This document shows, piece after piece, positions 1 through 13,319 of a stretch of 64,000 nt of DNA (its first letter is position 1; each line of letters begins with the position of its first letter). The position numbers and the translations under genes were made by a program. Origin of the DNA: Campylorhamphus procurvoides (Eukaryota; Chordata; Aves; Passeriformes; Dendrocolaptidae); assembly GCA_013396655.1 (NCBI GenBank), contig WBMV01006289.1, forward strand, positions 2,063,160 through 2,127,159. The letters are read 5' to 3'. The notes beneath the pieces were generated by a model. It made no database searches. It was not told where the DNA came from and worked only from the letters and a program-made list of their open reading frames with translations.

Positions 1-538
1 CCCTTGTTCCTTCTTTCTCTGGCCCGTTTGATTCCAGGTGTAAAGCATTTGCTGGCAACACCTTCAGGAGTTGGTAAGACTTAGGGAACAAGACATGTTT
101 TCCCTCCCAGATCCCTAATTCCAGCATGTCTTTGTCCATTTTCTCTGATCCTTTGCTAGCTGGTTAGGCAGTGTCCCCTCTGGCCTCTGAGAGAAGCATT
201 TGCCAGAGATAAGCCTGCTCCTTAACAATCCCTAAGGCTACTGCATCTTCTGGAGCCTCTTCTGCCTTTCTGATTCTGTCTGGTACAAAGTCTCCGTTAC
301 AGGAAATATTAGATGAATTTAGTTAACTGTAAATGTGCATTGAAAAGTAAAGGAAAGCATTCTTCTATAAATAAACATTTGTACAGCACAGGTCTGAAGC
401 CAGTCTTCTGTGGTACGTGGAAGATCTGTCACTGCAAACTCAAAACCATTAGGCACAGTGTAGCTACATTTAAATGAAAGGCTTTTTGCCTGGTTGTGAT
501 GATGAACTAATTAACTAAAGCAGCCTCTTTATTTTTAG
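1..538. other. Upstream noncoding sequence, nothing recognised
   Basis: AT-rich unique sequence with no credible coding exon, RNA gene or repeat. In other vertebrates LHX9 lies upstream of NEK7, but no LHX9 coding sequence is visible here. Confidence 0.6.
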
Positions 539-669
539 GGTCTCTGAGTCTCAAGCACCAAGAGGAAAATGGAAACAATCATCTTCTAATAAGGGTAATG
601 TTGGAATACAGTAAAGAGAAGATGCTGTGGCAACTGCTAATGTCAGGCCAAAGTTGCTATTGGATTCAG
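539..669 (+). other. Possible orphan exon upstream of the NEK7 promoter
   Basis: A pyrimidine-containing tract ends in TTTTTAG at 532-538, with branch-point-like TTAAC 10-30 nt before it. 131 nt later there is a perfect donor, CAG|GTGAGT, at 669/670. One frame is open through the whole segment (it includes MLEYSKEKMLWQLLMSGQ), but the peptide resembles no family I know and base usage is not clearly coding. It could be an alternative 5'UTR exon of NEK7, an exon of a long noncoding RNA, or chance splice signals. Confidence 0.25.
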
Positions 670-1221
670 GTGAGTAAACAAAGAAGTCAAAATATTATGG
701 AAATGTACAGTGAAATAACAGCATGGAGAAAATCAAGGAAAAAGAATGAAGTGAAAACAGTGAGTATACAACTAGGATGAAAAATGTCCAATACGGTCAA
801 TTTTCTTTTAATGCATGAATGTAGACAACACTTCAAATGCCACCTCGGTCTGGGTTGTGAACATTTTTCATCTGAGAGTCCAGAAAAGAGCCGTAACTGG
901 GTATTACCGCACTCATTGCCTTTACCTGTAGGAAAAAACCCCAACCAAACAAATAAGACTGGGTATTTTGATACGCCTTGTGCCCAGACCTGGGCGGGCC
1001 CCAGGCTTAGCCCGGCGCTGCCCGCGGCACTGCGGGGCGGTCCAGGCCCCGGGGCGGGCGGTTCTGCCCCGNCCCCCGCCGTTCTCACGGAGCCCGGCTC
1101 GGGAAGGCCCCGCCGTGCTCGGTGCTGGGACCCCCAAAGGATCGGGCTCCCTGATCCCGGGCACAGCGCTGGCCTCCTCCCCCGGAGCCGCCGGCTGCCC
1201 GCACAGGGCTGCGGGACGGCC

Positions 1222-1632
1222 NNNNNNNNNNNNNNNNNNNNNNNNNNNNNNNNNNNNNNNNNNNNNNNNNNNNNNNNNNNNNNNNNNNNNNNNNNNNNNN
1301 NNNNNNNNNNNNNNNNNNNNNNNNNNNNNNNNNNNNNNNNNNNNNNNNNNNNNNNNNNNNNNNNNNNNNNNNNNNNNNNNNNNNNNNNNNNNNNNNNNNN
1401 NNNNNNNNNNNNNNNNNNNNNNNNNNNNNNNNNNNNNNNNNNNNNNNNNNNNNNNNNNNNNNNNNNNNNNNNNNNNNNNNNNNNNNNNNNNNNNNNNNNN
1501 NNNNNNNNNNNNNNNNNNNNNNNNNNNNNNNNNNNNNNNNNNNNNNNNNNNNNNNNNNNNNNNNNNNNNNNNNNNNNNNNNNNNNNNNNNNNNNNNNNNN
1601 NNNNNNNNNNNNNNNNNNNNNNNNNNNNNNNN
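1222..1632. other. Assembly gap of 411 N within the CpG island
   Basis: The run of N sits inside the most GC-rich sequence of the window, a typical sequencing dropout in bird promoters. A single N also occurs at 1072. The missing bases probably include part of the NEK7 core promoter or first exon. Confidence 0.99.
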
Positions 1633-1756
1633 CCGCCCGGGGTGCGTGTCCGGCGGGCGCTGCCGGGAGCGGCCCGGGGCTGTCTCGGGCACGGCTGGAA
1701 ACAGCGCCGACCCCGGGAGCCCCGGCCCGGCGGGGACAGCGCGGGGAGGGCTGGAA

Positions 1757-1812
1757 GGGTGTCCCGTCCAGCCCGGGATGGGTGTCCCGTGCTCCGTGTG
1801 TCGGGGTGTCCC
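1757..1812. repeat. Degenerate GGGTGTCCC repeat in the CpG island
   Basis: The 9-mer GGGTGTCCC occurs at 1757-1765, 1780-1788 and 1804-1812, spaced 23-24 bp apart. The bases between copies are only partly similar, so this is a short, decayed GC-rich minisatellite, or chance in a biased region. Confidence 0.5.
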
Positions 1813-2286
1813 CGCTCCGGGCCCTGGCCCAGCACCCCGTCCCGGTGCTGTGTCGGTGCGGGCAGTGCCTGCCCGGCCTTGGCGTTCTCAGCGCTGCCCT
1901 GTCCGTGGGACGCGCTTCCTGCGGCTCTGCTCATCACTTCGGGTAAAACTTGGGGCATTCATCCTAAGTCAGGGTATTCACTTCTGATAAAGGACGATGG
2001 GGATATGTGTGTTCATTAACCACACAAATACTTGACTCTTGATATTAGAAGAAAACTTTGTTACTTTTTCTCCTTTCTGGCACCAACTCAGTGGTAACTT
2101 TTGTCACCTTTGAAGTGACAGCAGTGTTTTCTCAGTTTGCAATGGTAGCATCACTTTTCCGGAAAGGTCATATGTGCATAGTAGTTTCACTGAATGTACT
2201 GGATATATTTCCTGTATAAGGTTGTATTACAAGCTTGAGATGCAGAAATTACAGTGAATAATATGTTAATCCGTAAGATACACACT

Positions 2287-2342
2287 TTGGATGATTAGAT
2301 GACTATATTGGATGATTAGATGACTATATTGGATAATTAGAT
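2287..2342. repeat. 21-bp tandem repeat, about 2.7 copies
   Basis: The unit TTGGATGATTAGATGACTATA occurs exactly twice (2287-2307 and 2308-2328), followed by a partial third copy with one G-to-A change (2329-2342). Two identical copies suggest a recent duplication that may vary between individuals. Confidence 0.9.
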
Positions 2343-5300
2343 TTGCAGATGTGCTAAATCAGGACAAATGAACTTTAGAAGTATTTTACTTTCCAGACAG
2401 TTTAGGAGGCAGTTCAAGCGTTGTGGTGCTGTGGAAATGTCTGTACTTGAAACTTCAGACTCCAGCTTTCTTCAGAGAGAAAACAGCCATTAGTTCATGG
2501 GTTGTGAAAAACGGAGGCCGAAGAAGGAAAACTGTTGTGTTGTGGAAAGATGGAAACTTACAAGCCACGTCCCACAGCTTTAAAATAACAACTTAGAGAC
2601 CTGCGGGATTGTTTGTTGTTTTTTCTTTTTTGATACTGGAGGAAAGAATAATATTTAAGAACTCTTGTTCTTTAGTTTCAAAACATGAAGATACTGTATT
2701 TATAAATATTTGATGTTTGAGTAGATGACTTCTCAAAGCATACTTAGTTTTCACTGTAAGGATAGAGATACTGCCTTGGTCCTAGATATCTTGTGCTCAA
2801 TATACTGGTTAGACATTACAGTAAAAAAAGTAATTTGAGATCAAGGAATTCTATTTTAATCATTTTTTTTTAATTGACTTATCACAGTGTCTTCCAGGAT
2901 GTATAAGAATTGGATAAGTAGATCTCATCATGGAAACTTGCTTAAAAAGAATTAAAAAAAATGTAACATTTTAGAGTTTATCTGAAGGCCTGTGAGCAAA
3001 TGAGAAACTCACTTGAATAACAGAGTGCTGGAAGTTAGTTGCTAATTTTACTGTGACCTGTGGTATCTTCTGAATTATTAGACAGATAACTCATCCATGC
3101 CTTTTTTTTTTGCATAAGAGTTTGAGCTCAGTTGCACAAAATACAGCCAGTCCTGTGTTTGTTGACAGAGACACTTCGGTGAGGCAGTTTGTTCATACAT
3201 GCAAAGCCCTCCCGTGTCTAATAAACTTAGTCCAGTTCTCTGCATTTATACCAGCTCTGTGTTCAGTTGTATTGCCATCGATGCCTTGTTGCCTTCTGCA
3301 GTTTGGCATTGTTCCAAACATCTGTGCTGAATGGTTGAGTTTACGTTACCTTGGAAAGTCCCCTAGGAAATGTCAAAAGCTGCAGTAACTTCTTCTCTAC
3401 CTCCAAGGGAATATTTTTGATTATTTGGTGCTTATCCAAAAATCCTTCCTGATTTCTGAGGAGTACGATTTAGGAAGGGGTGGGGATTATCTTGTGCAGG
3501 TTAGTACTCTGGATAGTCAAAGGAGTTAATTGACTAATTTCCAGAGAATTTTTTCAGTTTAGCTGCGTTCCATGTGCTTTGCAACAGAGATGAAAATAAC
3601 TGACCAAAATACCAAAGTGGTGATAAGGGCAGCCTTTAGAGCACTGATTTGCTGTATTTATCACCATTTGACCTCTCCAGCCACATGGGAAGGAACTGAG
3701 CCCTAGACTGAAGTACATCTCACTATGTGTTTCCTTTTTTAGTGAGTATTAAAGTGATTCTTCCTGTCAGATTACTTAAAAAAGCTGCAGAGAAGCAATG
3801 CTATTAAAATGAGTTGCTTCTCTGTTAAAGAGCATCCTGTACATTTGTCTCTGGCATGTGAAACATAACTGTGATTTTTGTAGGTCGAAGTACGCAGTAT
3901 ATTTCAAGTACCATTATTCCCTGTTGGGCAAACAGAATGCATATGTAAGGGAATTTGTTATAAAATTTTAAACAAGACATTAAAAAGAGGAATTTGTAAG
4001 AAAATGTTATGAGTAATCGCATTAAAGCCTGATTGCATGTAGTTAATCTTGTGATATTAGTGATTTTCTTGCTTTTGATTGCAGGTGACAGAGTAAATAG
4101 ACTCCTTGCATCATGTGGCATTTGGGAGTCTGCATTCAAGCCTCTTTGCTTTAAGCTGCTTGGATGATTTATAACAAAGTTGTTGCTGTCTTATTTAATA
4201 GCTGGATTTGTGTTGGACCAGATGAATTACTTTAGAATGTCATAAAAGTACATGTAGAGCTTGTATATTAAATTCTTGCTGAAGTCTTTGGGAGAAGTTT
4301 GAGTTGGGTGCTGTGAAGTGTTGATGAACCAGTCTTTTTCAGTTTGTTATACTTCTGTCATTGTATAATGTTTACAAAATTACTGATTCTGAGAAAGCTG
4401 GAAGGCAAAATTATCACAGGTATATTTTATTCTGAAATAAGTAAAAACTTGTGGTGGGAAAATGCATAGCATTCTGCCCTGTAGAGGCCCTTCTTCTGTA
4501 CCCTTTTCATCCTCATCTGAGAGCAGATCCAAAAAAGGAGTTGTCTTTGCAGCAGTGAACTTCAGTCCTTGCCCTGACTGAAATTCAGAACTGTGTGTTG
4601 GGTACGTGGGCTGTGCGTGAAGTTTATGGAGATAAGCAGGACTTCATAGGAGGAGCAGCAAGCAGCCTGCAGACAGAGCGCTGAACGTAGAGCTAATCAC
4701 TGAGGATACTCCAGAACCACAAATGGATCTTGTATATTTTAGGGAGTGATGGTTTAATGTAAAACACAGAAACAGCTGTGAGCTGAAGTGTTGGCCTGCC
4801 TCTGAAGTGAGTGTGCTGGCTGCTGCCTGCTTTGCTTCTGAACCCAGGGATCCTGGCTTACTCACTACTGCATGTGTGGTTTCAGGATTCAAAGGTAATA
4901 CTGCTCAGGGGATCACAGAAAGCTTGTTAAACATGGCTGGTGTCTTTTCTTCTTAGTGCTTCATTCATTTTATTATCTTTGGGGTAGCAGATTTTAAACT
5001 ACGTACTACAGGTATATTTTTTCAGCTTGAGAATGTGCATTGAACACCTGCAATAAGGTGATACCTCACACTGCCTTCTAAGATATTTAGTCATGCCTTA
5101 AAGGAGTGTGTAGGATTTGTTGCTGAATGCATTCTGCTTCACTTGTAGTAGCATGGGCATCATCAAACACTGTTGTGGCACAGTGGTATCCCCCCAGTCT
5201 TCCAAACTGGGTGTATTTTCCCTTTACCTTGCCAGAATGGGTTTATCTGACAGTGCTTCTCATCTTTTAATTGGTGCTGCATATTTGTTAACTCTTGCAT

Positions 5301-7488
5301 GAAGCCTAACTTGTTTACATTTTCAGTAAATCTCTTCAACATCTCTTTATGAATAATTTGTTGTTAGACACATTTAAAGTCACCCCTTCATTAGGAAAAG
5401 ATCTCTTCCCTTTCTGCATGCGAAAGTTGTAAGGTTTTTGGTGTGGTAAGGGTTTCCAAATCATGTTTTGGCTTCCTTTCTCTGAAAAATTTTAATTTTT
5501 TTTTTAATTTTTCCCCCAATTTGACTTGTTAACCTGGTTTATTTTCCTTTCATTTAATTTGTTTCCTAGTTCTACTTTTCCATACGGTATTTCGTTGACA
5601 AAGCTTTTGGCCTGGTGCTGAATCAGTTGCTTTCTCTCTGTGCTGGCTCTTGCCTTCCAGTTACAGCTTTTTTGAGTTGAAGATCTCATTTGCCTCCCTA
5701 CTGAGGGTGAAATACAGTTAAATGTGGTGTGCTAATGTTGGTACTGTTGGCAGAAGGGAGATGTTCTGTTTCTTCTGCAGTCCCCTTCCTACATCTCCCA
5801 TGCTTGAACATCCCCTGCTTTTGTCTCTGGTGCTCAGCAGACTCCTGCATGCCCTGGTTCTGCTCACTGCTTGCACAGCATAAGCCCAGCTGCTTTGGGA
5901 AGTTAAATCAGCTCAGCACCAGCTCCAAAGAGTTCAAAATGGCAACACAGGATCATGTGGCAGAGAAAGGGAGGGAAAACAAGACCATTGGTCTTGCTGA
6001 GCTATTAAGACTGGCTTGAATAATTTCATGTTAGAGATATAATTTGGCAGTAGATTCAACTGATCCAAGTTAGGGTTGCTCTAGCCACAACTATGTCTTC
6101 CCCTCTGTCTTGCCATCACAGTTTTGTCCTTGTCTCTGCAACAGTAGATTTCGGGGAACTGAACTGTGAAAAAGTGACTTTTGGTCAAGGTTAGTTTTCA
6201 CTTTGTTTCAATTCTCTCACCAGAAGTCTCGGTAGCCACAGGAACCTCACTGGAAGGAGAGTCTGGGAGTCATGGTTGGGGGCAGGGGAAGCAGCAGCAT
6301 CACTTGATCAGTTCATGCTGTCTTACAGCTGCATCCTTACAGAGGCAGGAGCACAGCAGAGTGGGCCAAGGATTTGTTTTCTTGATATGGTATCACGGTT
6401 AGATACAATACTTCATTCCCTGTCAAGTTTTTCACTGTGACATGGTTATGATCCACCTAAGTCCTTTGTAACTGGCTATTCAGTATGAAGAAATGGGTTA
6501 TCAAATTTCTTTCAGATGAATCAGTGTTAAATGAAAATGTAGAAGCCTGCTGCTCAAGCATTTTCAGTTGTGTTTCTTCTTCAGTTTCTATGAAATGACA
6601 AACAAACGGTTCAATAAGGGGCAAGTCAGTGCATGTACAACCCTTTGGGAGCACCTTGCAAGATAAGCAGTCTACTCGAGTGACATAATTGAAATGGAGA
6701 GGGAGAAGTAAACAAAGTACAACGTCTTAAATTGTGCAAATAAATGAAGAGGAAGGAGAAGGGCTTGGAGTTCCATATTCTAGTTAGGCAGCACTGACAG
6801 GGTAAACTGTTACTAGTTGGGCAATGAAAGTGACTGGCATGTGTGTTTTCAGGATCGGAGTGGAAATATGCCTGATAAATTGGCCCAAATGGATGAGAAA
6901 ACTGTGTACAAACCCTTACTGTATTCCCTTACTTTTCTGCAAATGGATTATTTGTGTACGGCTGCTTCTGCTTTTGTTAAAATCAACTTTTACCCCAGCT
7001 TAACTGTCTGTGTTTTTGACTGGACTGCCCATGATTGGGGAATTTGATCATAAGTTTTCTGAAAAATGTAGTATTTCCAATTACTTAGTTGATATCTACT
7101 TGTAGATTAACAAATACTGGGGATTTGTATTGTCCAGGTTCAAGGCTGTCTCTGCAGAGTGGAGTAATGTCTTGTCATGCTGTGGGGAATATTGATCTGG
7201 CTTTTAGCAACTGTTTATAAAATTAAGGCCAATCCAACTGGAATATAGATGTATACGGTTCTATATTTGATCACTGTCAGTGGTTTACAAGTTGCATATA
7301 CAACTTTTCTCTGATGTGGATGCTTCTGCAGAGAATTTGACAAATGAGTATGTGTTTTCCACACTTCAGAAGACTTCTTTTGGACAGTGTGAAGCAAATA
7401 TTTGCTATTGGCTGACAGTGGTAAAAATGTAATATTGTGTGTACACACACTTAAGTATAGATGTGTAATCTGTAAGTGTGCACTGGCT

Positions 7489-7556
7489 TGTATATATGCA
7501 TATATATTACTATGTGTGGATATATATTTATGTACATGTGTGTATATATATGTATA
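7489..7556. repeat. TA/TG-rich microsatellite
   Basis: Interrupted runs of (TA)n, TGTG and TATG. A 16-bp perfect palindrome, TATATATGCATATATA, lies at 7491-7506. It is a low-complexity, potentially polymorphic tract in intron 1. Confidence 0.85.
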
Positions 7557-10500
7557 CTAATAGGGATAAATGACATTTTCTTGTGATGATTAATGTGGTC
7601 TTCCAGTACTGAGTTTTCTTTATCTCTTGCCAGTTAGTCTTGGCAGGGTTCAAGTGAGTGTCAGCTTAAATGCATTTTGTGTTATTAATGCTTGTATATA
7701 AAAATATATATATAAATATAAACATTACACACTCCAGCCTGTACTCACTGTTGAGTAGATGCTGAAGTGTTGTTCAGTGCTGGTGACCTGGCAAAGTATG
7801 GACTGGGTTTTACCAGCAAGCCAGTTCCCTCCAATGGCCAAGCTTTTTCCTTAAAGAGGTAAAGAAATTACTTAAGGCAGTCCAGTTTATAAAGTAGCAC
7901 TGTGGCTGTTTTTAACCTGCTCACATCAAGCTGAAGGGCCAGGCTGTCACTTCTGGGTCTGAAGTTTGTCTTATCCCACAAGGTATGTGGCTTTGGCCTC
8001 AGAGCTGCGAGGTTATGTCAGTGACTCTCCAGGTGACAGAGCAGCACGGGAATTGGACCGGCATGCCTGGGCTCCCTGGCACACACTGCTGGGATTAGCA
8101 CTGCTGTGGTGGGCTGAGTGGCTGTGTTTGGGATGCTCAGTAAGGCATTTGGAAATCTAAACCCTTGTTTCCAGAGTACAAGGCCTTTTTTAGGTTCAAC
8201 CAGGGTGACAGTTTGAATGCTCTACTTATGTTTAAATTGTGCTTTTTGGATAGCTGAGAGTCAACATGTGCTGCAAGTGGGAATATTTCTGTAGCCTGTG
8301 TACTTACATGCAAACTAGTATTAATATATGGTTTTTTGTTTTTTTTTTCTCTCAGCTGAGGGTGGTCCTTATCTTGGAATTTAGTTAGTAAAGACAGTTG
8401 AAAAGTTTAGGGATCTGAACCTAAACATTTGACATTTTAAATCCATGTTAGATAGTGAAGAATCTAATCTGAAAAATAAAGAGTGTGTAGGGTATTAAAT
8501 GGATAATTGTTTCTAGAGAGCCTTGGCTCAAACCTAGCTAAAATAATGGTGGTAGTAGAAAACTAAAAATACATGGTTTTAATTGATAGTGTAATCCAGA
8601 AGTAAACATAGCACATTCTATCCTTTGTGAACAGCAGCTAAATGGACTGTGTGCCTGATCAGCACATTGTGAACCAGTGTAACTTAATGTTTCTGTGTAA
8701 GCAGTTGTGTGGAGTAGTTACATCTATACTTTGCAAAGAAAAAGAAGAGTGAGAGTCTCAGATTCTCATTGGAACTGTAAGACTCAGTATTCTTTTAAGT
8801 ACTTGCTCTTTTTGCTCTTTTCTTAAAGTATAGCTCTTTTTGCTTTGACATTGATTATATTCTCATTTAAGATGCAAAATGGACAAACAAGTGCATAGCA
8901 TGTAGCTAATGGAAACCATGTGTCATTGAGACTATTAATCATATTTTCTGGAGGAAAACATGGTATTTTTTTGTTGTTGTAGAACTGCCATCTGTTAAAG
9001 CCTTAGTACCATGAAATGTGTTTCAATGTGAATACTTTACAGACTTGGAGCTATGAAACCAGTGCTTAAAAAGTATGTTTCATGGGATTAGGCAGGGATT
9101 TTTCTCTTGAAGTAATTTGGTTATGCTTATAAAGGCTTAGTTGCTAGACTTGAGTCGCAAGGATTTCAAGTTTTTCCTAGGTATCTTTATTTTTAAAATG
9201 TTGTTTTAAAATACATTCCATTGAACTGAAAGTGCTGAGCTCTGGTTTCTGCTCAGGAGTGTGTCCTCTGCTCTGATTTCACTAGCAGTCGTGGGTAGTC
9301 CCACCTCTCCTCTAGCAGGCTGCTGGAAGCCACCTGGAAAGCTGAGTGCTGACTATGGGATGTTAACTTGGGGTGTAGGAGCGTGCCCTTGCCTTTTGGA
9401 CTGCTTTATATCTTGGCATAATTTTCAGACGTGTGGGCAGATACCCAAGAGCACTGACAGCTGACCACTGACAAAGTGAATAAGGACCGTGAGGCCTGTT
9501 TGTGAAGGAAGGAAAAGGTGTTACTCCCAGTTCAGGCAGTTGCACTTTGATAGCCTGACTTACTGGTAAAGACTTGACTTCCTTTTGCTGTCTTGTGAAG
9601 TTAATAGTGTCAATTAGAGGAGTTGCGGGGCAGTCGTGATTTCAAATGAAGAATGGGCTATGTTGTCTGTATCCCCAGGTACTTCATCCTTCCTCCTTTG
9701 TGTGTAGGTGCCACCAACTGTTTCAGTCAACTAAAAAAATCAAAGATTTGAAATACTGGTATTTAACCGACAGTCATCTGTGAAGTGTTAGCAGCCATAA
9801 TGTGAGTGTAAGATTTGACTTGTATGGTTTTCTGGGATCGCTACTGTGTGCGGATTGTCTGAGTCCAAATCATTTTTATCTTCAAAATGGTGACATCATC
9901 TTTGCAAGGGAAATGATTCAGAAAGGCTTTCATTGTTTCTTTCTTTGCAAGTGGTGTGGTGAAGTCCAAGGAGTCCTTTTTGTTCAGAGTGTTCAGAAAC
10001 ATGAGTTATGTTTGGCTCTTTGGAAGTTTTGGAGGGTGGTGATAGTAGAGTTGACTCGCCTCTCACCTCATCTGCTGGATGTTTTCCATGAACCATTATA
10101 TATCATGGTGATGGATTTTCAGAAGAAGGTCTTTGTATTACCTGTTTAAAGAGGTGACAGACATGTCACAAATAGGTGTGTTTTGTGTTTGCATTTCAGT
10201 TTTAAACAAGCATGGTCTCTGGAGTATTTTTGCTGTCTTTTCTCTGTAAATTAGGACTTGAAAATGATCTTTTTAAGAGTAATAGTTACTGCCTCTGTTC
10301 AAGTTTAAAGATGATCAATATTATACCATTATATTTTGACCTCTAGAGTTAATATCAAGGTGAAAGGCTTGCCTCACAATGAAAACAGTCTCTAAGCAAC
10401 AAAATCCAATTCTTATTTATGTTGACAAACAGTACAAAAGATTACCTTTGCACCCTTGACTTTTTTTGCATCCTTGAGGTTTTGTATGATCAAAATGCCA

Positions 10501-13319
10501 GATTTCTCTGATATGTGAATCTGTCACTTGAGTTGTCAAAAACAAAAGCAAATTAAAAAAAATCGCTTTTACCTATGGATGTAAGATACTGATCTTTGTC
10601 TTTCTGCAAAAGCAACAACAAAACAACAAGTCAGTAAATCTTTTATCCCTCATCTGGTAGAATGTGTTATCTCTTTGGCTTGCTTGCTTTTACTATAAAA
10701 CCAAGCCACAGAGGGCAGTGGTAATATTATTTCTCCCATTTCTTTTCCCAAATCAAAAATGGAAAAAAAGAAAGTCCCAAACAGTTGCAGTCACGGTCCT
10801 TGGACCACTCAGATGAGATGAATGGCTTGTATAGTTCCTGAATCAACGTGCATCATCTAAATGGTTCAGCTTAGATTTCATTAGTCTTGGGTATATATTT
10901 GCAATAGGGGATAAAGTTTTGTATTTACTTTTTTCCCTGGGCATTTTGAAACAAGTGTTTGACCTATAGAAATAACCTTTGGTGCATTACATGGTCAAGA
11001 TTTTCAGTCCTTAAACATATCACTAAAACGCACACAAAGCCTTCAGTAGAAAATTGATGCTATTTAAAAGATTAAAATTCTTATACTCTTTGATATAGTA
11101 CTTCAGGAAAGACTTCCTACCTTTAGCAGTGACAGGAAAATCTCTACAGCAAGAAACTAGCAGGCGATTCCTTAAGATTGCCATGCATTCCTTCCTCAGA
11201 ATTTGCTGGAATTGCATAAACGCCTGTGAATCTACTGAGAGAATTTAGATGAAGCTTTGTGACAACAGTTTAATTTTCAGTGCTGCTGTGTTTGCATTTC
11301 TTGCCTTGAAGGGGAGACACTTCAGAACTTGCAAGAAGCGTTAGTGTTGGTGTCCTAGTGCTGGCTGAAAGATTGTCTGCCCATTGGTGTGCACTGTCTC
11401 TGCCAGTTGAGTTGCCCTTTCTCAGCATGATCCTTCCGACAGTCTTAGGAATTTTGGCAATCCCTTCCTCCTTTTTCTGCTTTTCTCTGCCTCTCACTGT
11501 GGTTTGAGAATTGTTTTTTTTTTCTTAATTTTTTTTTCTCTTGACCTGCCTGAAATTGCTTTTTTTGATCTCTTTTGTCTTTGGACTAGTTACAGCTAAT
11601 GCCTAACAACAGAAAGTTGCAACCTGTATACTTTATACAGGAGTATGATGGATAGAAAGGCAAAGCCTAAAGTGACCTTTAGTTGCTGTGGAAGGTGGCT
11701 GTGGTTCGCTGTTAGGAATAGCTGATGGTGCTGGGATGGTGTGGGGTGGCTGCTTTAAATGGGCCGAGGGAGCTGATCACTAATGATTTGTTTGTGTATT
11801 CGATCCACCGCCGAAGTACACAGGGCAGCACGTGGAGAAACTTTGCAAAGCTGCTTTGTGATTATTTTGTCTATTAGTAATGTTATTACAGCAATACTGT
11901 AAGAATGACAACAGTACTGTGAGCACAAGCTATTCATTAGTTTCTTAAATATTTTGCAGTGAGACCTTTGTAAGGTTTTCTTGCTTTCTGTTGAGAGTTA
12001 TTTCTAACCCTTTTAATACTCTAAAAATTACTGAGAATATTTGCATGTGTTTTAACAGTGAGTGGAGTCTGTGCTTTCATGCTGAACTTCAAATGTTTTT
12101 TGAGAAAATTTTACGTACTCACTAAACAAAGGTGTGTAGAATGCAAATAGCTTTGTTTGCAGAAGTACATAGATTTAGCAGATAAATTTTATCATAGGAA
12201 ATTTCCTAATGTTAAACATGAAGAGGTATCATGAGAAATATTCTGTGTCTAACTATCTCTAGAAGATTCAGGATTTGGAGCAGGCAATAAGAAAATAAAT
12301 AGTAAGTTGAAAAGAAAGAATAATATCCCTGTCAGACACATGACTCTTGTTCCTCCAAGGGTCTTGGTATGCTTGACCAGGTAATAGGTAGATATACTTC
12401 ATCTGTGTGTGATGAAGATGGTCAGGGCTTGCCTCTTACTTATATGAAAGTTCATTTCATTATTTGCATTTGAAGCTGCCAGTGAACTTTCTGTTGTCTT
12501 CATCTGCACAGAGGTGGCCCCCATAGGCACCAGTAACACTGGGTACTGTTACCTGCTCCCCCTCAACAGTGTCATGTAGCCTAAGAAAGGGTTCACTTAG
12601 CTGAGGGGGGAAAAAAAAAGCCTCCTGAGCATTAGTATTTTTGTCTCTCCTGTTCTTCCTACTAATGATTCCGTGCATTTTGCAATGCTTATTATTGGTC
12701 AAAGCCTTGTGTCTCTGTCTTGGGAACTTGGCAGGCGTCTTTCATATTACTGACAGGAAGTAAGTTCACAGTTGACAATAGAAGCTGTGCTTCTAATGTG
12801 GTATTTCAGAGAGAGGCCTTTTAGCTAGCTTGTTGGAATGTGATCAGTGTACCTGGTTGCCTTCTTTCTATTTAGATGTAACTACTCTTCCTAAAATCTA
12901 CAGATAAACCAGTGCAACATAAACAGTAGGTGTGCTGCAGTTGTAATTCTCCTGGGAATCTGCTATTTCCCATGCTGTCCATAGGTCCAAGGTACTGGCT
13001 GGCAGATATCTATTACATAGTTAAACAAGTGGTTGGTGACTGAAGAATAATGAGATGATGCAGCTTTTATAAGACGGAGCCATTTGTCTGGTGCAAGTAG
13101 TTTTAGTTCACATTTTTTAATAATAAGTTCAGATGTGTATAGTGATTTATTTTATACAATAGCTAAACATATGAGAACTTCCTTCCCCGAACTGTGCAGG
13201 GCTGGAATAGTTAAATATTCATAAACTCAAGCATACAAATGAGAAGGTTCTTCTGTTGATGCTCATTGATCAAAAATAAAGATTGAATTAAAGTATAATG
13301 ACTGTATTTTTCTTTTCAG

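Larger units (their letters stand above)
968..1932 (+). promoter_or_regulatory. NEK7: CpG island, probable NEK7 promoter and untranslated exon 1
   Basis: GC and CpG content rise sharply here against AT-rich flanks on both sides. GC boxes of the Sp1 type occur at 992-997 (GGGCGG), 1034-1040 and 1051-1061. No TATA box is evident, as expected for a housekeeping kinase promoter. This is the only CpG island upstream of exon 2, and exon 2 begins with 5'UTR, so an upstream first exon is expected about here. The exon cannot be delimited because of the gap. A weak donor-like GG|GTAAAA lies at 1942/1943. Direction is inferred from NEK7; bidirectional activity is possible. Confidence 0.75.
1943..13319 (+). 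other. NEK7: NEK7 intron 1 (left boundary approximate)
   Basis: About 11.4 kb between the CpG island and exon 2. It is AT-rich and holds a 21-bp tandem repeat (2287-2342), a TA/TG microsatellite (7489-7556), a short TA run (7695-7719) and scattered T-runs. Open frames inside it are short and show no splice logic or family similarity. I see no RNA gene or intact transposon. Confidence 0.75.

Noticed and set aside
687..2019. Open frames of 250-420 codons on both strands across the CpG island
   Set aside because: Most of their length is the run of N, which cannot contain a stop. The rest is GC-rich promoter sequence with no protein-family resemblance.
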